Source: Pseudomonadales bacterium (GTDB taxonomy: Bacteria > Pseudomonadota > Gammaproteobacteria > Pseudomonadales > UBA5862). Taken from it: DNA of 64,000 nt. A program made the position numbers and the translations under genes. The stretch lies in contig JACKOQ010000002.1 of assembly GCA_024234215.1 (NCBI GenBank), positions 434,001 through 498,000 of the forward strand, written 5' to 3'. Of the stretch, positions 46,099 through 55,291 are shown in pieces. How positions within the stretch are numbered: position 1 is the stretch's first letter; each line of letters starts with the position of its first letter. The notes under the pieces were generated by a model, which made no database searches, was not told where the DNA came from, and saw only the letters and a list, made by a program, of their open reading frames with translations.

Positions 46099-46303
46099 GG
46101 CAGCGCGCGCCGCAGCTGGGGCGTCGCGATGCCAAGGGCTGCTGCCGGCGCGGAACCGATGGTTGCGGGAGCGGTCATCGCCGTTCTTCGGGTTGGATTG
46201 CGGCATCATGCCATGATAAAAACCGGTCACGGTGGTATCTTACCGCCGCGTTTTGCGGTTGGCGAAGCGGTCACCCATCTTCAGCGAGAGTCAGGGAACA
46301 TAC

Positions 46304-47515
46304 ATGCAACGGCTGCGCGGCAAGCAGATCCTGCTCGGCATCACCGGTGGCATCGCCGCCTACAAGAGCGCCGAACTGACCCGCGGATTGAAGAAGGCTG
46401 GCGCGCAGGTGCGGGTGGTGATGACCGCGGCCGCCCGTGAATTCATCACCCCGCTCACGCTGCAGGCGCTCTCGGGCCATCCGGTTCACACCGACCTGCT
46501 CGACCCGGCGGCCGAAGCGGCGATGGGCCACATCGAGCTGGCACGCTGGGCCGATCTGGTGCTGATCGCGCCGGCGTCGGCCGATTTTCTGGCGCGACTG
46601 GCGCAGGGTCAGGGTGATGACCTGCTGGCCACACTCTGTCTGGCCACCCGGGCCCCCATTGCGGTGGCGCCCGCCATGAACCAGGCGATGTGGCAGGCGG
46701 CATCAACCCAGCACAACATCGCCCTGTTGCGTGGTCGCAACGTCGCCATCTGGGGACCGGCCGAAGGGGAGCAGGCCTGCGGCGAGAGCGGTCCGGGCCG
46801 CATGATCGAAGTGGATGAGCTGCTGCGGTCGGCGGCGGAGTCGTTTGAAAGTGGCCTGCTGACCGGCCTGAAGGTGGTGGTGACGGCCGGGCCGACCCGC
46901 GAGGCGATCGACCCGGTGCGTTACATCAGCAACCACAGCTCGGGCAAGATGGGCTATGCGCTGGCCAGCGCCGCCGCCGAGGCCGGTGCCGAGGTGGTGC
47001 TGATCAGCGGCCCGACCATGCTGGCGACCCCGGAAGGGGTGCGCCATGTCGATGTCACCACCGCCTGCCAGATGCTCGATGCCACGCTGGCCGAGCTCGA
47101 CGGCTGCGCGCTGTTCATCGCCACCGCCGCGGTGGCGGACTACCGGCCGCAGCAGGCGGCCATGCAAAAGATCAAGAAGCGCCAGGGTGAGGAGAGTCTG
47201 ACCCTGACGCTGGTGCGCAACCCCGACATCGTCGCCACGGTCGCCCGCCAGACGCCACGACCCTTCACGGTCGGCTTTGCCGCCGAGACCGAGCAGCTGC
47301 TGGCCCATGCACGGGCTAAACTGATCGACAAGAAGCTCGATCTGGTGATCGCCAACGATGTCTCCGACAGCCGCATCGGCTTCAACAGCGACCAGAATCA
47401 GGTGACGCTGGTCTCGGCAGCGGGAGAACTGGAGTTGCCCTGCCTTGCCAAGGGGCGGCTCGCCCATGAATTGATCGGCCACATCCACCGGCTCTATCAG
47501 ACACGTCCACAGTGA
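46304..47515 (+). CDS. coaBC: Bifunctional phosphopantothenoylcysteine decarboxylase / phosphopantothenate-cysteine ligase
   Basis: CoaBC catalyses two steps of coenzyme A synthesis. The 403-residue product has the CoaC half (LLGITGGIAAYKSAELTRGL, the APAMNQAMW motif, and ACGESGPGRM with the catalytic Cys). The CoaB half contains TAGPTREAIDPVRYISNHSSGKMG, KIKK and FAAET. ATG 46304 has AGGGA 8 bases upstream. dut follows with a 4-base overlap. Confidence 0.96.
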   Translation: MQRLRGKQILLGITGGIAAYKSAELTRGLKKAGAQVRVVMTAAAREFITPLTLQALSGHPVHTDLLDPAAEAAMGHIELARWADLVLIAPASADFLARLAQGQGDDLLATLCLATRAPIAVAPAMNQAMWQAASTQHNIALLRGRNVAIWGPAEGEQACGESGPGRMIEVDELLRSAAESFESGLLTGLKVVVTAGPTREAIDPVRYISNHSSGKMGYALASAAAEAGAEVVLISGPTMLATPEGVRHVDVTTACQMLDATLAELDGCALFIATAAVADYRPQQAAMQKIKKRQGEESLTLTLVRNPDIVATVARQTPRPFTVGFAAETEQLLAHARAKLIDKKLDLVIANDVSDSRIGFNSDQNQVTLVSAAGELELPCLAKGRLAHELIGHIHRLYQTRPQ

Positions 47516-47967
47516 AACCGGTACAGATCAGGGTGCTCGACCCACGCCTCGGCAGCGAGATTCCGCTGCCGGCACACGCCACCAGCGGTTCGGCCGGCAT
47601 GGATCTGCGTGCCCTGCTCGATGCGCCGCTGACGCTGCTGCCCGGTGCCAGCGAGCTGATTCCCACAGGGTTGGCGATCCATCTGGCCGATCCGCAGCTG
47701 GCCGCGCTGATCCTGCCGCGCTCCGGCCTCGGCCACCGACATGGCATCGTGCTCGGCAACCTCACCGGGCTGATCGACTCCGACTATCAGGGGGAGCTGC
47801 TGATCTCCTGCTGGAACCGCTCGGCGCAGCCCTTTGTGATCAGCCCCGGCGAGCGGATCGCGCAACTGGTGATCGTGCCAGTGGTGCAGACGCAGTGGGA
47901 GCTGGTCAGCGAATTCCCACCCACGGCCCGGTCCGAGGGTGGTTTTGGTCACACCGGACAGCAGTGA
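47512..47967 (+). CDS. dut: dUTP diphosphatase
   Basis: Dut hydrolyses dUTP to dUMP. The 151-residue trimeric-type enzyme has the five motifs: SAGMDLRA, PRSGLG, GNLTGLIDSDYQGEL, GERIAQLVIVPV and the C-terminal EGGFGHTG. The start is GTG 47512, overlapping the coaBC stop (GTGA). Confidence 0.95.
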   Translation: MKPVQIRVLDPRLGSEIPLPAHATSGSAGMDLRALLDAPLTLLPGASELIPTGLAIHLADPQLAALILPRSGLGHRHGIVLGNLTGLIDSDYQGELLISCWNRSAQPFVISPGERIAQLVIVPVVQTQWELVSEFPPTARSEGGFGHTGQQ

Positions 47968-47989
47968 TCTTCTCCTCAGGGTATCCAGC

Positions 47990-50623
47990 ATGAAGTTACG
48001 GCGAAGCGCAACGGCACCCGCGCAGCCCTCCGGCGAGGCGGCGGCCGGGCAGACCGCCACCCGCATCACGCCGGGTGGCGGTGGCTGGCGCTGGGGCCTG
48101 CTGCTGTGGCAACTGCTGGCAGTGGTCGGCGCCGCCCTGCTGCTCGATCACTGGCTGATTGAGCCGATTGCCCGACAGCAGGGGCGGCTGGTCAGCGAGC
48201 AGGTGGCCGGGCGTTATCAGCAGGCGATCAATCAGACGCTGCATGGCCTGCAGCAATCCGCACAGCAACTGGCCCAGCAACCGCAATTGATCAGTGCGCT
48301 GCAGGCAAATGATGCAGCGATGCTGGAGCAGTTGAGCGGGCAAGGCTGCCAACTGCTGCCGCTGTGCGAGCGCGTCATCGTGGTGCCGCTGGGGCAGGCC
48401 CTCGAGCAGAATCAACATCAGCCACAGGCGGCGATCGGCTTCGCGCTGCTGGAGATGATCCACCGCAGTGAAGCGGGCGAAGCCGTGGCCCCGCAGCTGC
48501 ATCCGCAACCGCAGCGGCCGCAGTTGCATCTGGTCGAGGCGGTGGTCGATCCCGCCACCCGGCAACGCTTGGGCACTGTGGTGGTCAGCCAGGATCCACG
48601 GTTGCTGAACCAGGCGCTCAGCCGCATCGATGCCGATCTGGGCAAGGTGGTGCTGCGCCAGCGCATTCCCGGTGTCACCGAGCAGAAGCTGCTGGAGCAG
48701 GGCAACGATGCCGGCGGTGAGCGGCTCACCCTCCCCACCAGCAACCCCTTGTGGCAGCTCGATTTTTCCGGCACTCCGGCCAGCGTCGCTTCCGCTGCGC
48801 TGCGCTGGCTGCTCCATGAAGTGATGGCCGGCGTGGCGCTGCTGCTGCTGCTGGGCACCCTGCTGATCGACTGGCTGCGCGGCCGCCAGCTCGTCGGCGA
48901 TGCCACCACCTTCGAGCGGCTGCTGATGGAGCGTTTCGCCAGCCATGCCGCGGCCACGCCCCGCTTCAGTCTGCCGCTGTTCACCACGCTGGCCACCGTG
49001 ATGAGCCGGCTGTTTGCCGAACAGCAGCGCACACAACCGGCCAGCGCCGAACCGCCCCGGCAATCGGTCACGTCCGAACCAGCCACGGCGGTCGCAGTAC
49101 CAGCGGACGAGACGCTGCTCTCCAGCGCCGCGCTGCAGGTCGGTCTGCTCGACAACGGTGACAAAACCGCTGCAGTCAGGGCGAGACCCGCTGCATCGCG
49201 TCATCCGGCAACGCCGCCCGCCAGACCCGCCACCACACCGCTGCTGGCCGCACCGGCAGCGGAGATCTTTCGCGCCTACGACATCCGCGGCAAGGTGGGC
49301 GAAAACCTCTCGGCCGACGATGTGCGCCTGATCGGTCAGGCGATCGGCAGTGAAGCCTACATGCGCGGCGAGGAGAAGGTGATCGTCGGCCGTGACGGAC
49401 GGCTCAGCAGTCCAGAACTGAGCGCGGCGCTGATCCAGGGGCTGCTCGCCGCCGGAAGAGAGGTGCTCGACATCGGCGAGGTGACGACGCCGATGCTCTA
49501 CTTCGCCACCCATCTGCTCGACAGCGGCACCGGCGTGATGGTGACCGGCAGCCACAATCCGCCCCACTACAACGGCCTCAAGGTGGTGATGGAGCGCCAG
49601 GCGCTGCATGGCGCCGACATCACCGCGCTGCACCAGCGCATCATCGAAGGCGACCTGATGAGCGGGGCCGGCAGCGTCTCACAGCTCGACATCAGCGACA
49701 GCTACTTCGAGCGGATCGTCGAGGACATCGCGCTGCTCTCCGATCCGCTGCCGGTGGCGGTCGATTGCGGCAACGGCATCGCCGGCCGCTACGCGCCCCG
49801 GCTGCTGGCGGCGCTCGGCTGCGAGGTGACGCCGCTGTTCTGCGAGGTGGATGGCCGCTTCCCCAACCACCTGCCCGACCCCAGTCAGCCCAGGAATCTT
49901 CAGGCGCTGATCGAGACCGTGCAGCGTGAGCGAATTCCGCTGGGGCTCGCCTTCGACGGCGATGGCGACCGGTTGATCGCCGTGACCGGCAGCGGCAAGG
50001 TGGTCCCCGCCGACCAGTTGCTGATGCTGTTCGCCCGCGAGGTGCTGGTGCGCAATCCCGGCGCCGATGTGCTGTTCGACATCAAGTCGAGCCGCCACCT
50101 CAACCGCGTGATCAGCGAGGCCGGCGGCCGGCCGGTGATGTGGAAGAGCGGCCATTCGCTGATGAAGGCGAAGATGCGCGAAACCGGCGCGGTGCTGGGC
50201 GGCGAGCTGAGCGGCCACCTCTTCTTCCATGACCGCTGGTATGGCTTCGATGATGGCCTCTACGCCGCTGCCCGGCTGATCGAACTGCTGAGCGGTGAGC
50301 TGGAGGATCTCGACCATCTGCTGTCGCTGCTGCCGGCCAGCGTGACCACCCCGGAGCTGCTGATCGAAGTGGGCGAGTCGGAGAAGTTCGCGCTGATCGA
50401 TCGTCTGATCAGTGAAGGGCAGTTCGAGGATGGCATCGTCACCACCCTCGATGGCATACGGGTCGACTATCCGGATGGCTGGGGGCTGGTGCGCGCCTCC
50501 AACACCACCCCGGCGCTGACGCTGCGCTTCGAGGCGCAGGACAACAGCAGCCTGCAACGGATCATGGCGCTGTTCCGCGCCCAGTTGCAACAGCTCGCCC
50601 CCCGACTCGACCCCGGTTTCTGA
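47990..50623 (+). CDS. algC: Phosphomannomutase/phosphoglucomutase AlgC, long form
   Basis: AlgC interconverts hexose 1- and 6-phosphates for exopolysaccharide and LPS precursors. The 877-residue product has an extra N-terminal module with two membrane helices (near 33-52 and 277-300) flanking a periplasmic segment, then a Pro/Ala-rich linker. The enzyme begins at AAEIFRAYDIRGKVGENL. The phospho-serine is S521 in TGSHNPPHYNG; the metal loop is D656-G-D658-G-D660-R; GELSGHLFFHDR and RASNTTPALTLRFEA follow. The long membrane-linked form between dut and argB is also known from Pseudomonas. Confidence 0.95.
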   Translation: MKLRRSATAPAQPSGEAAAGQTATRITPGGGGWRWGLLLWQLLAVVGAALLLDHWLIEPIARQQGRLVSEQVAGRYQQAINQTLHGLQQSAQQLAQQPQLISALQANDAAMLEQLSGQGCQLLPLCERVIVVPLGQALEQNQHQPQAAIGFALLEMIHRSEAGEAVAPQLHPQPQRPQLHLVEAVVDPATRQRLGTVVVSQDPRLLNQALSRIDADLGKVVLRQRIPGVTEQKLLEQGNDAGGERLTLPTSNPLWQLDFSGTPASVASAALRWLLHEVMAGVALLLLLGTLLIDWLRGRQLVGDATTFERLLMERFASHAAATPRFSLPLFTTLATVMSRLFAEQQRTQPASAEPPRQSVTSEPATAVAVPADETLLSSAALQVGLLDNGDKTAAVRARPAASRHPATPPARPATTPLLAAPAAEIFRAYDIRGKVGENLSADDVRLIGQAIGSEAYMRGEEKVIVGRDGRLSSPELSAALIQGLLAAGREVLDIGEVTTPMLYFATHLLDSGTGVMVTGSHNPPHYNGLKVVMERQALHGADITALHQRIIEGDLMSGAGSVSQLDISDSYFERIVEDIALLSDPLPVAVDCGNGIAGRYAPRLLAALGCEVTPLFCEVDGRFPNHLPDPSQPRNLQALIETVQRERIPLGLAFDGDGDRLIAVTGSGKVVPADQLLMLFAREVLVRNPGADVLFDIKSSRHLNRVISEAGGRPVMWKSGHSLMKAKMRETGAVLGGELSGHLFFHDRWYGFDDGLYAAARLIELLSGELEDLDHLLSLLPASVTTPELLIEVGESEKFALIDRLISEGQFEDGIVTTLDGIRVDYPDGWGLVRASNTTPALTLRFEAQDNSSLQRIMALFRAQLQQLAPRLDPGF

Positions 50624-50657
50624 CCACGCCCGACCCTCAACTTCCAAGACCATTGCC

Positions 50658-51557
50658 ATGTCCATCACTGCTGAATCTGCCCACAGTGTCGCCCAGGTAT
50701 TGACCGAGGCGCTGCCCTACATCCAACGCTTCTCCGGCAAGACCATGGTGGTCAAGTACGGTGGCAATGCGATGACCGATGACCCGCTGATGCAGGGCTT
50801 CGCCCGCGACATCGTGCTGATGAAACTGGTCGGCATGAACCCGGTGGTGGTGCATGGCGGCGGCCCGCAGATCAACCGGCTGCTCGATCAGCTCGGCATC
50901 GAATCACGCTTCATCGACGGCATGCGGGTGACCGACAGCCGCACCATGGAGGTGGTGGAGATGGTGCTGGGCGGCAGCGTCAACAAGGAGGTGGTCAACA
51001 CCATCAACCGCTGTGGCGGTCGGGCGATCGGACTCACCGGCAAGGATGGCCAGCTGCTGCGGGCGCGCAAGCTGCACGCCACCCGCCAGGGCAGCGCCGA
51101 ACCGGTCGATCTGGGCCAGGTCGGCGAGGTGGCCGAGGTCAACACCGCGCTGATCGACATGCTGGTCAACAGCCACTTCATTCCGGTGGTCGCGCCGATC
51201 GGGGTGGGTGACGATGGCACCGCCTACAACATCAACGCCGATCTGGTGGCCGGCCGGATCGCCGAGGCGTTGCAGGCCGAAAAGCTGATTCTGCTGACCA
51301 ATGTCAGCGGGCTGACCGACCGTGATGGCAAGGTGCTGACCGGACTCTCGACCGCAGAGGTCGATGCGCTGATCGCCGATGGCACCATCCATGGCGGCAT
51401 GTTGCCGAAGATTCGCTGCGCCCTCGATGCGGTGAAGGGCGGCGTCCGCTCGGCCCACATCATCGATGGCCGGCTGCCACACGCGGTGCTGCTGGAGCTG
51501 CTGACCGACCAGGGCATCGGCACCCTGATCCGCGGTGCGCAACCGGTGGCGGGCTGA
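50658..51557 (+). CDS. argB: Acetylglutamate kinase
   Basis: ArgB phosphorylates N-acetylglutamate in arginine synthesis. The 299-residue product shows VVKYGGNAM, VHGGGPQINRLLD, LTGKDGQLLRA, NINADLVAGRIAEAL, LLTNVSGL and the regulatory-type C-terminus GGMLPKIRCALDAVKGGV. It follows algC by 34 bases. Confidence 0.96.
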   Translation: MSITAESAHSVAQVLTEALPYIQRFSGKTMVVKYGGNAMTDDPLMQGFARDIVLMKLVGMNPVVVHGGGPQINRLLDQLGIESRFIDGMRVTDSRTMEVVEMVLGGSVNKEVVNTINRCGGRAIGLTGKDGQLLRARKLHATRQGSAEPVDLGQVGEVAEVNTALIDMLVNSHFIPVVAPIGVGDDGTAYNINADLVAGRIAEALQAEKLILLTNVSGLTDRDGKVLTGLSTAEVDALIADGTIHGGMLPKIRCALDAVKGGVRSAHIIDGRLPHAVLLELLTDQGIGTLIRGAQPVAG

Positions 51558-51562
51558 ACGGC

Positions 51563-52174
51563 ATGCTCGATCGCCAGGCCCGCGAACAGCGGCAGTCGCG
51601 CCGCGAGCAGATTCTGGAGACCCTGGCAAGGATGCTGGAGGCACGGCCCGGCCACCGGATCACCACCGCACTGCTGGCCGCCGAGCTGGGAATCTCCGAG
51701 GCGGCGCTCTACCGCCACTTTCCCTCCAAGGCGAAGATGTTCGAGGCGCTGATCGAATTCGTCGAAGAGAGCCTCTTCTCCCGCATTCAGCGCATCCACA
51801 ACGAGATTCCGGCCGGCACCGACCGCTGCCGGCAGCTGCTGACCCTGCTGCTGCTGTTCTGTGAGCGCAACCCCGGCATCACCACGCTGCTCAATGGCGA
51901 CGGATTGATGGATGAGACCCACCGGCTGCGGCTGCGCACGCGACAGCTGTTCGAACGGCTGGAGACGGAGCTGCGCAGGATGCTGCGTGATGCCGAACTG
52001 AACGAGGGGCTGAAAACCACACTGCCGCAGGGGGCCACTGCCGCCCTGCTGCTGGCGCAGGCCGAAGGGCAGATCGCCCGTTTCGTGCGCAGCGGTTTTG
52101 AACTGAAGCCGACCCGCCACTGGGAGCAGCAGTGGCAGGCATTGGAGTCAGCCTGTTTCGTCGGTGCGAGCTAG
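51563..52174 (+). CDS. slmA: Nucleoid occlusion factor SlmA (TetR family)
   Basis: SlmA binds DNA and FtsZ to stop division over the nucleoid. The 203-residue TetR-type protein has RREQILETLARMLE, the helix-turn-helix ITTALLAAELGISEAALYRHFPSKAKMFEALIEF, and the conserved LLTLLLLFCERNPGITTLLNGD. It starts 5 bases after argB. The TetR class is certain; SlmA is supported by the argB-pyrE neighbourhood. Confidence 0.9.
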   Translation: MLDRQAREQRQSRREQILETLARMLEARPGHRITTALLAAELGISEAALYRHFPSKAKMFEALIEFVEESLFSRIQRIHNEIPAGTDRCRQLLTLLLLFCERNPGITTLLNGDGLMDETHRLRLRTRQLFERLETELRRMLRDAELNEGLKTTLPQGATAALLLAQAEGQIARFVRSGFELKPTRHWEQQWQALESACFVGAS

Positions 52175-52854
52175 GGCGACCGATCCGTCCCGGGGTTGGG
52201 ATGTTCACCCTCACCGCTCTTGCGGGTGAGTTGCTGAAAGCGGGCGATATCGCGGTCGAAGTCGCTGCGCACGCGCTGGCTCTCGTTGCGCAGGAACTCG
52301 ATCTTGCGGTCAATCTCACTCAGTTGCAGGCGGATGTTGTCGATGTTGTCCCGCGCCAGTTGCGACACCGGCTGGCCATTCAGCTCGAGCTGGGCCGCCT
52401 GTGACAGTTGCCGGTCCAGCTCACGCTGCAATGCGGTGCGGTTGTGCGACTCCAGTGCCTGGCGGGCGTCGATCTCGGTCACCTTGCGCTGCCGCGCGGC
52501 CTCGATGTCACGGACCGAGCTGTAGCGGTTGAGCAGCGAGCGGTCATACTCCTGCTGCTGTTTCTGCTGCTCCAGCTCCACCTGACGACGTTCGGCCTCC
52601 TCTTTCGACAGCGTCTTGGGCACCACCTTGATCACCCGGCCACTCGGCGTCAGCACGCTGTACTCCTGCCCCACCTGTTCGGGTGGAATCTGCTCGCTCA
52701 GCACCATCACCCCCTGCTCGTTCCGGTAGCGATAGAGCAGCCGGCCGCCCTCGTTGGCAGCCGGCAAATCGGTGGCGAAGAGAACCGACGCCAGCAGGCC
52801 GAACAGGCAGCAGCGCGATGCGGGGACAAGGGAAAGTCTGATGGACAACGACAA
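52171..52854 (-). CDS. Exported DUF4124-type coiled-coil protein
   Basis: This 227-residue protein has a signal peptide (MSLSIRLSLVPASRCCLFGL, cleavage likely near LPAA), a short DUF4124-like beta segment (LLYRYRNEQGVMVLSEQIPPEQ), and a long Gln/Arg/Glu coiled coil (RRQVELEQQKQQQEYDR to IDRKIEFLRNESQRV). It probably sits in the periplasm. The function is unknown. Its stop overlaps the slmA stop by 4 bases in convergent orientation. Confidence 0.8.
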   Translation of the reverse strand: MSLSIRLSLVPASRCCLFGLLASVLFATDLPAANEGGRLLYRYRNEQGVMVLSEQIPPEQVGQEYSVLTPSGRVIKVVPKTLSKEEAERRQVELEQQKQQQEYDRSLLNRYSSVRDIEAARQRKVTEIDARQALESHNRTALQRELDRQLSQAAQLELNGQPVSQLARDNIDNIRLQLSEIDRKIEFLRNESQRVRSDFDRDIARFQQLTRKSGEGEHPNPGTDRSP

Positions 52855-52893
52855 CCGGAACCTGGGTGAATAGGGATGGATATGCTTTGAAGT

Positions 52894-53562
52894 CTATCCC
52901 ATTGTGCCGATTTTGCCTGTCTCCACCCCGTACTGCTCACGGTAGGCGAGCAGTTGCGGCAGATGATGGCGCAGGCCGGACGCCTCTTCGAGGTAGCGGA
53001 TCAGCTCTGCCAGCGTGACGATGCTCACCACTTCGATGCCGACATCCTGGCGCAGCTCCTCGATCGCCGAGCGCGGTCCGCTGCCGCGCTCCATGCGGTC
53101 GAGCGCCACCACCATGCCGGCCGGGATGGCGCCGGCGGCGCGAATCATCCCGATCACCTCACGGGCCGCGGTGCCGGCGGTGATCACGTCGTCGATGATC
53201 GCCACCCGCCCCTGCAGCGGCGCGCCGACCAGCAGTCCCCCTTCGCCATGCTGCTTGGCCTCCTTGCGGTTGAACACCACCGGCAGGTCGCGGCCATGTT
53301 GCCGCGCCAGCTCGATGGCGGTGGCCACTGCCAGCGGGATGCCCTTGTAGGCCGGTCCGAACAGCAGGTCACAATCGAGCTGGCTCTGCAGCAGGGCCGC
53401 GGCATAGAAGTGGCCCAGCCGCGCCAGGTCGGCGCCGCGCGAGAGTTCACCCATGTTGAAGAAGTAGGGGCTGCTGCGTCCCGACTTCAGCGTGAAGGTG
53501 CCGAATTTCAGCGCCGAGCGCGCCAGGGCGAATTCGATGAAGTCGCGTTGATAATCGTGCAT
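52894..53562 (-). CDS. pyrE: Orotate phosphoribosyltransferase
   Basis: PyrE joins orotate to PRPP in pyrimidine synthesis. The 222-residue product has FTLKSGRSSPYFFNMG, LFGPAYKGIPLAVATA, FNRKEAKQHGEGG and the PRPP-binding VAIIDDVITAGTAARE. It is divergent from the crc-like gene with a 72-base spacer, as in Pseudomonas. Confidence 0.96.
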   Translation of the reverse strand: MHDYQRDFIEFALARSALKFGTFTLKSGRSSPYFFNMGELSRGADLARLGHFYAAALLQSQLDCDLLFGPAYKGIPLAVATAIELARQHGRDLPVVFNRKEAKQHGEGGLLVGAPLQGRVAIIDDVITAGTAAREVIGMIRAAGAIPAGMVVALDRMERGSGPRSAIEELRQDVGIEVVSIVTLAELIRYLEEASGLRHHLPQLLAYREQYGVETGKIGTMG

Positions 53563-53634
53563 GGATCAGGTCACAACGTTTAATGGAGCAGTGCTGCTCC
53601 GGTATGATACCGGTTCCAAGGATCGCGACCCATC

Positions 53635-54411
53635 ATGAAAATAATCAGCTTCAATCTCGACGGCCTGCACAACGCCGCCCAGCGCGGTTTCTTTGACTGG
53701 ATGGTCGCGCAGCAGGCCGATGTGGTCTGCCTGCAGCAGACGCTCAGCCACGAACATGAACTGCCCGAGCCGTTGCGGCAACCCGGCGGTTACTTCAGTT
53801 ACTTTTACGATGCCTATGAAAAAGAGCACGGCGGCGTCGCCATCTACTGCAAGCGGCCGCCCAAGGCGGTGATGCGCGGGCTCGGCCTGATGGAGGCCGA
53901 TGTCGAAGGGCGCTACATGCAGGTCGACTATGACCAGATCAGCATCGTCTCGCTCTGCCTGCCGGCGGTCACGCTGCAGGATGAGCACAATCGGCAGTTG
54001 CGGCAGCAGATGCGCAAGAAGCTGCTCAACCATCTGGGCAAGGTGCGCAACAAGCGGCGGGAGTTCATCTTCTGCGGCGATTTTCAGGTGGCCCACCTTG
54101 ACATCGACTCGCTCAACTCGACCGAGGCCCAGGACAACCACTGCCTGTCCGACGAGCTGGGTGAGTGGATGGATGACCTGCTCGATGGCGCTGGCTACGT
54201 CGATGCCTTCCGCGAGCTGAATGACGAAGCCGGCCACTACAGCTGGTGGCCGCCCCAGGACAAACCCGATCACCTGCGCGATGCCTGGCGGGTCGACTAC
54301 CAGCTCATCACCTCGACCCTGCGGCGCAAGCTGGTCGCCGCGCAGTTCGACTACGGCCTGAACTTCTCCAGCCACGCCCCGCTGATCGTCGAGTACGCGC
54401 TGCCGCTGTGA
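53635..54411 (+). CDS. crc: Crc-like exonuclease III-fold protein
   Basis: This 258-residue protein of the exonuclease/endonuclease/phosphatase fold lies at the crc position (next to pyrE and rph). Crc works with Hfq in catabolite repression and lacks nuclease activity. Here the catalytic Glu of exonuclease III is replaced (VVCLQQT instead of LQET), the Asn of GDxN is Gln (CGDFQVAH), and the SDH motif is SSHAPL, although the GD Asp and final His remain. This loss pattern and the YSWWPPQ segment support Crc rather than an active nuclease. Start ATG 53635. Confidence 0.83.
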   Translation: MKIISFNLDGLHNAAQRGFFDWMVAQQADVVCLQQTLSHEHELPEPLRQPGGYFSYFYDAYEKEHGGVAIYCKRPPKAVMRGLGLMEADVEGRYMQVDYDQISIVSLCLPAVTLQDEHNRQLRQQMRKKLLNHLGKVRNKRREFIFCGDFQVAHLDIDSLNSTEAQDNHCLSDELGEWMDDLLDGAGYVDAFRELNDEAGHYSWWPPQDKPDHLRDAWRVDYQLITSTLRRKLVAAQFDYGLNFSSHAPLIVEYALPL

Positions 54412-54435
54412 AGGGTGCCGGCGGCGCCCGACGGC

Positions 54436-55152
54436 TCACTCGTCCAGCGCCTGCCGCTGCCGTTCGATCAACCGGGCAATGCCGCGCTCGGCCAGACCCA
54501 GCATCGCATCGAGCTGCCCACGGGCGAAGGGCGCCCCCTCGGCCGTGCCCTGCAGGTCGATCAGTCCGCCCTGCTCCGACATCACCACGTTCAGATCGGT
54601 CTCGGCGGTCGAGTCCTCGGCGTAGTCCAGATCGAGCAGCGCCCGGTCGCGCCACACCCCGACCGACACCGCCGCCACCAGAAAGCGCAGCGGATCGCTG
54701 TTCAGCAGCTTCTTGCGTTGCAGATGACGCAATGCATCGACCAGCGCCACGCAGGCGCCGGTCACCGAGGCGGTGCGGGTGCCGCCATCGGCCTCGATCA
54801 CATCGCAATCGAGCGTGATGGTGAAGTCGCCAAGCCGCTTCAGATCGACCGCCGCGCGCAGCGAGCGGCCGATCAGCCGCTGGATCTCCAGCGTCCGTCC
54901 GCCCTGCTTGCCGCGGGCGGCTTCGCGCGCGTTGCGGCTGCCGGTGGCGCGCGGCAACATGCCATACTCGGCGGTGATCCAGCCCTGTCCGCTGCCCTTC
55001 AAAAACCGGGGCACACCCGGCTCGACCGAGGCGGTGCAGATGACGCGGGTGGCGCCGAACTCCACCAGCACCGACCCTTCGGCATGGCGGGTGTAGTGGC
55101 GGGTGATGCCGATCGGGCGCAGATCTTCGGGCTGTCGACCACTGGGACGCAT
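54436..55152 (-). CDS. rph: Ribonuclease PH
   Basis: RNase PH trims tRNA 3' ends by phosphorolysis. The 238-residue product starts MRPSGRQPEDLRPIGITRHY and has CTASVEPGVPRFLKGSGQGW, ITAEYGMLPRATGSRNAREA, GGRTLEIQRLIGRSLRA and DCDVIEADGGTRTASVTGA. It is convergent with the crc-like gene and divergent from yicC. Confidence 0.97.
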   Translation of the reverse strand: MRPSGRQPEDLRPIGITRHYTRHAEGSVLVEFGATRVICTASVEPGVPRFLKGSGQGWITAEYGMLPRATGSRNAREAARGKQGGRTLEIQRLIGRSLRAAVDLKRLGDFTITLDCDVIEADGGTRTASVTGACVALVDALRHLQRKKLLNSDPLRFLVAAVSVGVWRDRALLDLDYAEDSTAETDLNVVMSEQGGLIDLQGTAEGAPFARGQLDAMLGLAERGIARLIERQRQALDE

Positions 55153-55291
55153 CGTGTACCGCCATCGTTGCTGAAAAGGGCGGCCATTATAGCCGAACGC
55201 AAGCCCAAGGCCGCCCGGACTTGTTCCCCACCGGAGGCTGCCGTAGAGTCGCGGCCCCACCCTCTTTCAACAACCCGACGGAGCCGAACCG

